Source: Candidatus Magasanikiibacteriota bacterium
GTDB taxonomy: Bacteria > Patescibacteriota > Patescibacteriia > Magasanikbacterales > GWA2-37-8
NCBI GenBank assembly: GCA_026396535.1
Contig: JAPLWP010000155.1
Location: forward strand, 1 to 5,140
DNA: 5,140 nucleotides
Reading direction: 5' to 3'
In this document: in pieces, positions 5,056 to 5,140 of the stretch
Numbering within the stretch: position 1 is the first letter of the stretch
Layout: every line of letters starts with the position of its first letter
Program-made: the position numbers and the translations under genes
The notes under the pieces: generated by a model
The model's database searches: none
Seen by the model: only the letters and a program-made list of their open reading frames with translations
What the model was told of the DNA's origin: nothing

Positions 5056-5140
5056 ATGAAAAAAATTGCCAAAAAAAATCACGAGAAAGCGGCGGCACCT
5101 TCAGAGCGTCTGGATCTTTTTTTATCCGCTAAATTAAAAA
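5056..5140 (+). CDS. Start of an unidentified gene (3' end outside window)
   Basis: The ATG at 5056 directly follows the previous TAA. Twenty-eight codons are open to the window edge, starting MKKIAKKNHEKAAAPSERLDLFLSAKLK. The start is lysine-rich and hydrophilic, not a signal peptide. No Shine-Dalgarno is seen, so translation is probably coupled to the upstream gene. Too little is visible to name it, and the true start could be different. Confidence 0.6.
   Translation, partial: MKKIAKKNHEKAAAPSERLDLFLSAKLK

Noticed and set aside
4783..5059. Minus-strand 65-codon and plus-strand 74-codon frames over the 193-residue gene
   Set aside because: Shadows of the longer frame, without their own start signals.
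1..5140. CRISPR array, transposase or integrase
   Set aside because: No regularly spaced repeats and no such protein motifs appear in any frame.

Overview
The window looks like a piece of a small, AT-leaning bacterial genome, most plausibly from the Patescibacteria (Candidate Phyla Radiation, Parcubacteria side). This is an inference. It rests on very tight gene packing, near absence of Shine-Dalgarno sequences before the operon genes, small proteins, and one hypothetical protein whose C-terminal motifs I remember, unverified, as recurring in Parcubacteria. No phylogenetic marker is complete enough here to settle it.

Layout. (1) Bases 1-240 hold the 3' end of rplK (ribosomal protein L11) on the plus strand, closed by a hairpin that can terminate transcription from both sides. 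(2) Bases 290-3373 form one compact minus-strand operon, read from the right: a broken PAP2-type membrane phosphatase, a sugar-nucleotide nucleotidyltransferase, the endolytic transglycosylase mltG and queA. Gaps between these genes are only 1-5 bases. A promoter with 17-base spacing lies so close to the first start codon that the transcript would be almost leaderless. (3) Bases about 3416-4328 are a self-contained minus-strand unit: strong promoter, extended Shine-Dalgarno, a higher-GC and cysteine-rich 241-residue protein of unknown function, a structured 3' tail and a terminator. It looks unlike its neighbours and may be acquired DNA. (4) From 4335 rightward runs a plus-strand unit: promoter, a tRNA-Ile with the rare UAU anticodon, an unknown 193-residue protein starting 12 bases after the tRNA, and the start of another gene whose ATG touches the previous stop.

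How they work together. The left operon mixes cell-envelope functions (lipid-phosphate phosphatase remnant, sugar activation, glycan-strand cleavage by MltG) with tRNA modification (QueA, queuosine). The tRNA unit and the unknown cassette are transcribed divergently from promoters whose -35 boxes are 6 bases apart. The main points of interest are the UAU-anticodon isoleucine tRNA, the isolated cassette with its structured tail, and the phosphatase that has lost both reading frame and its first catalytic motif.
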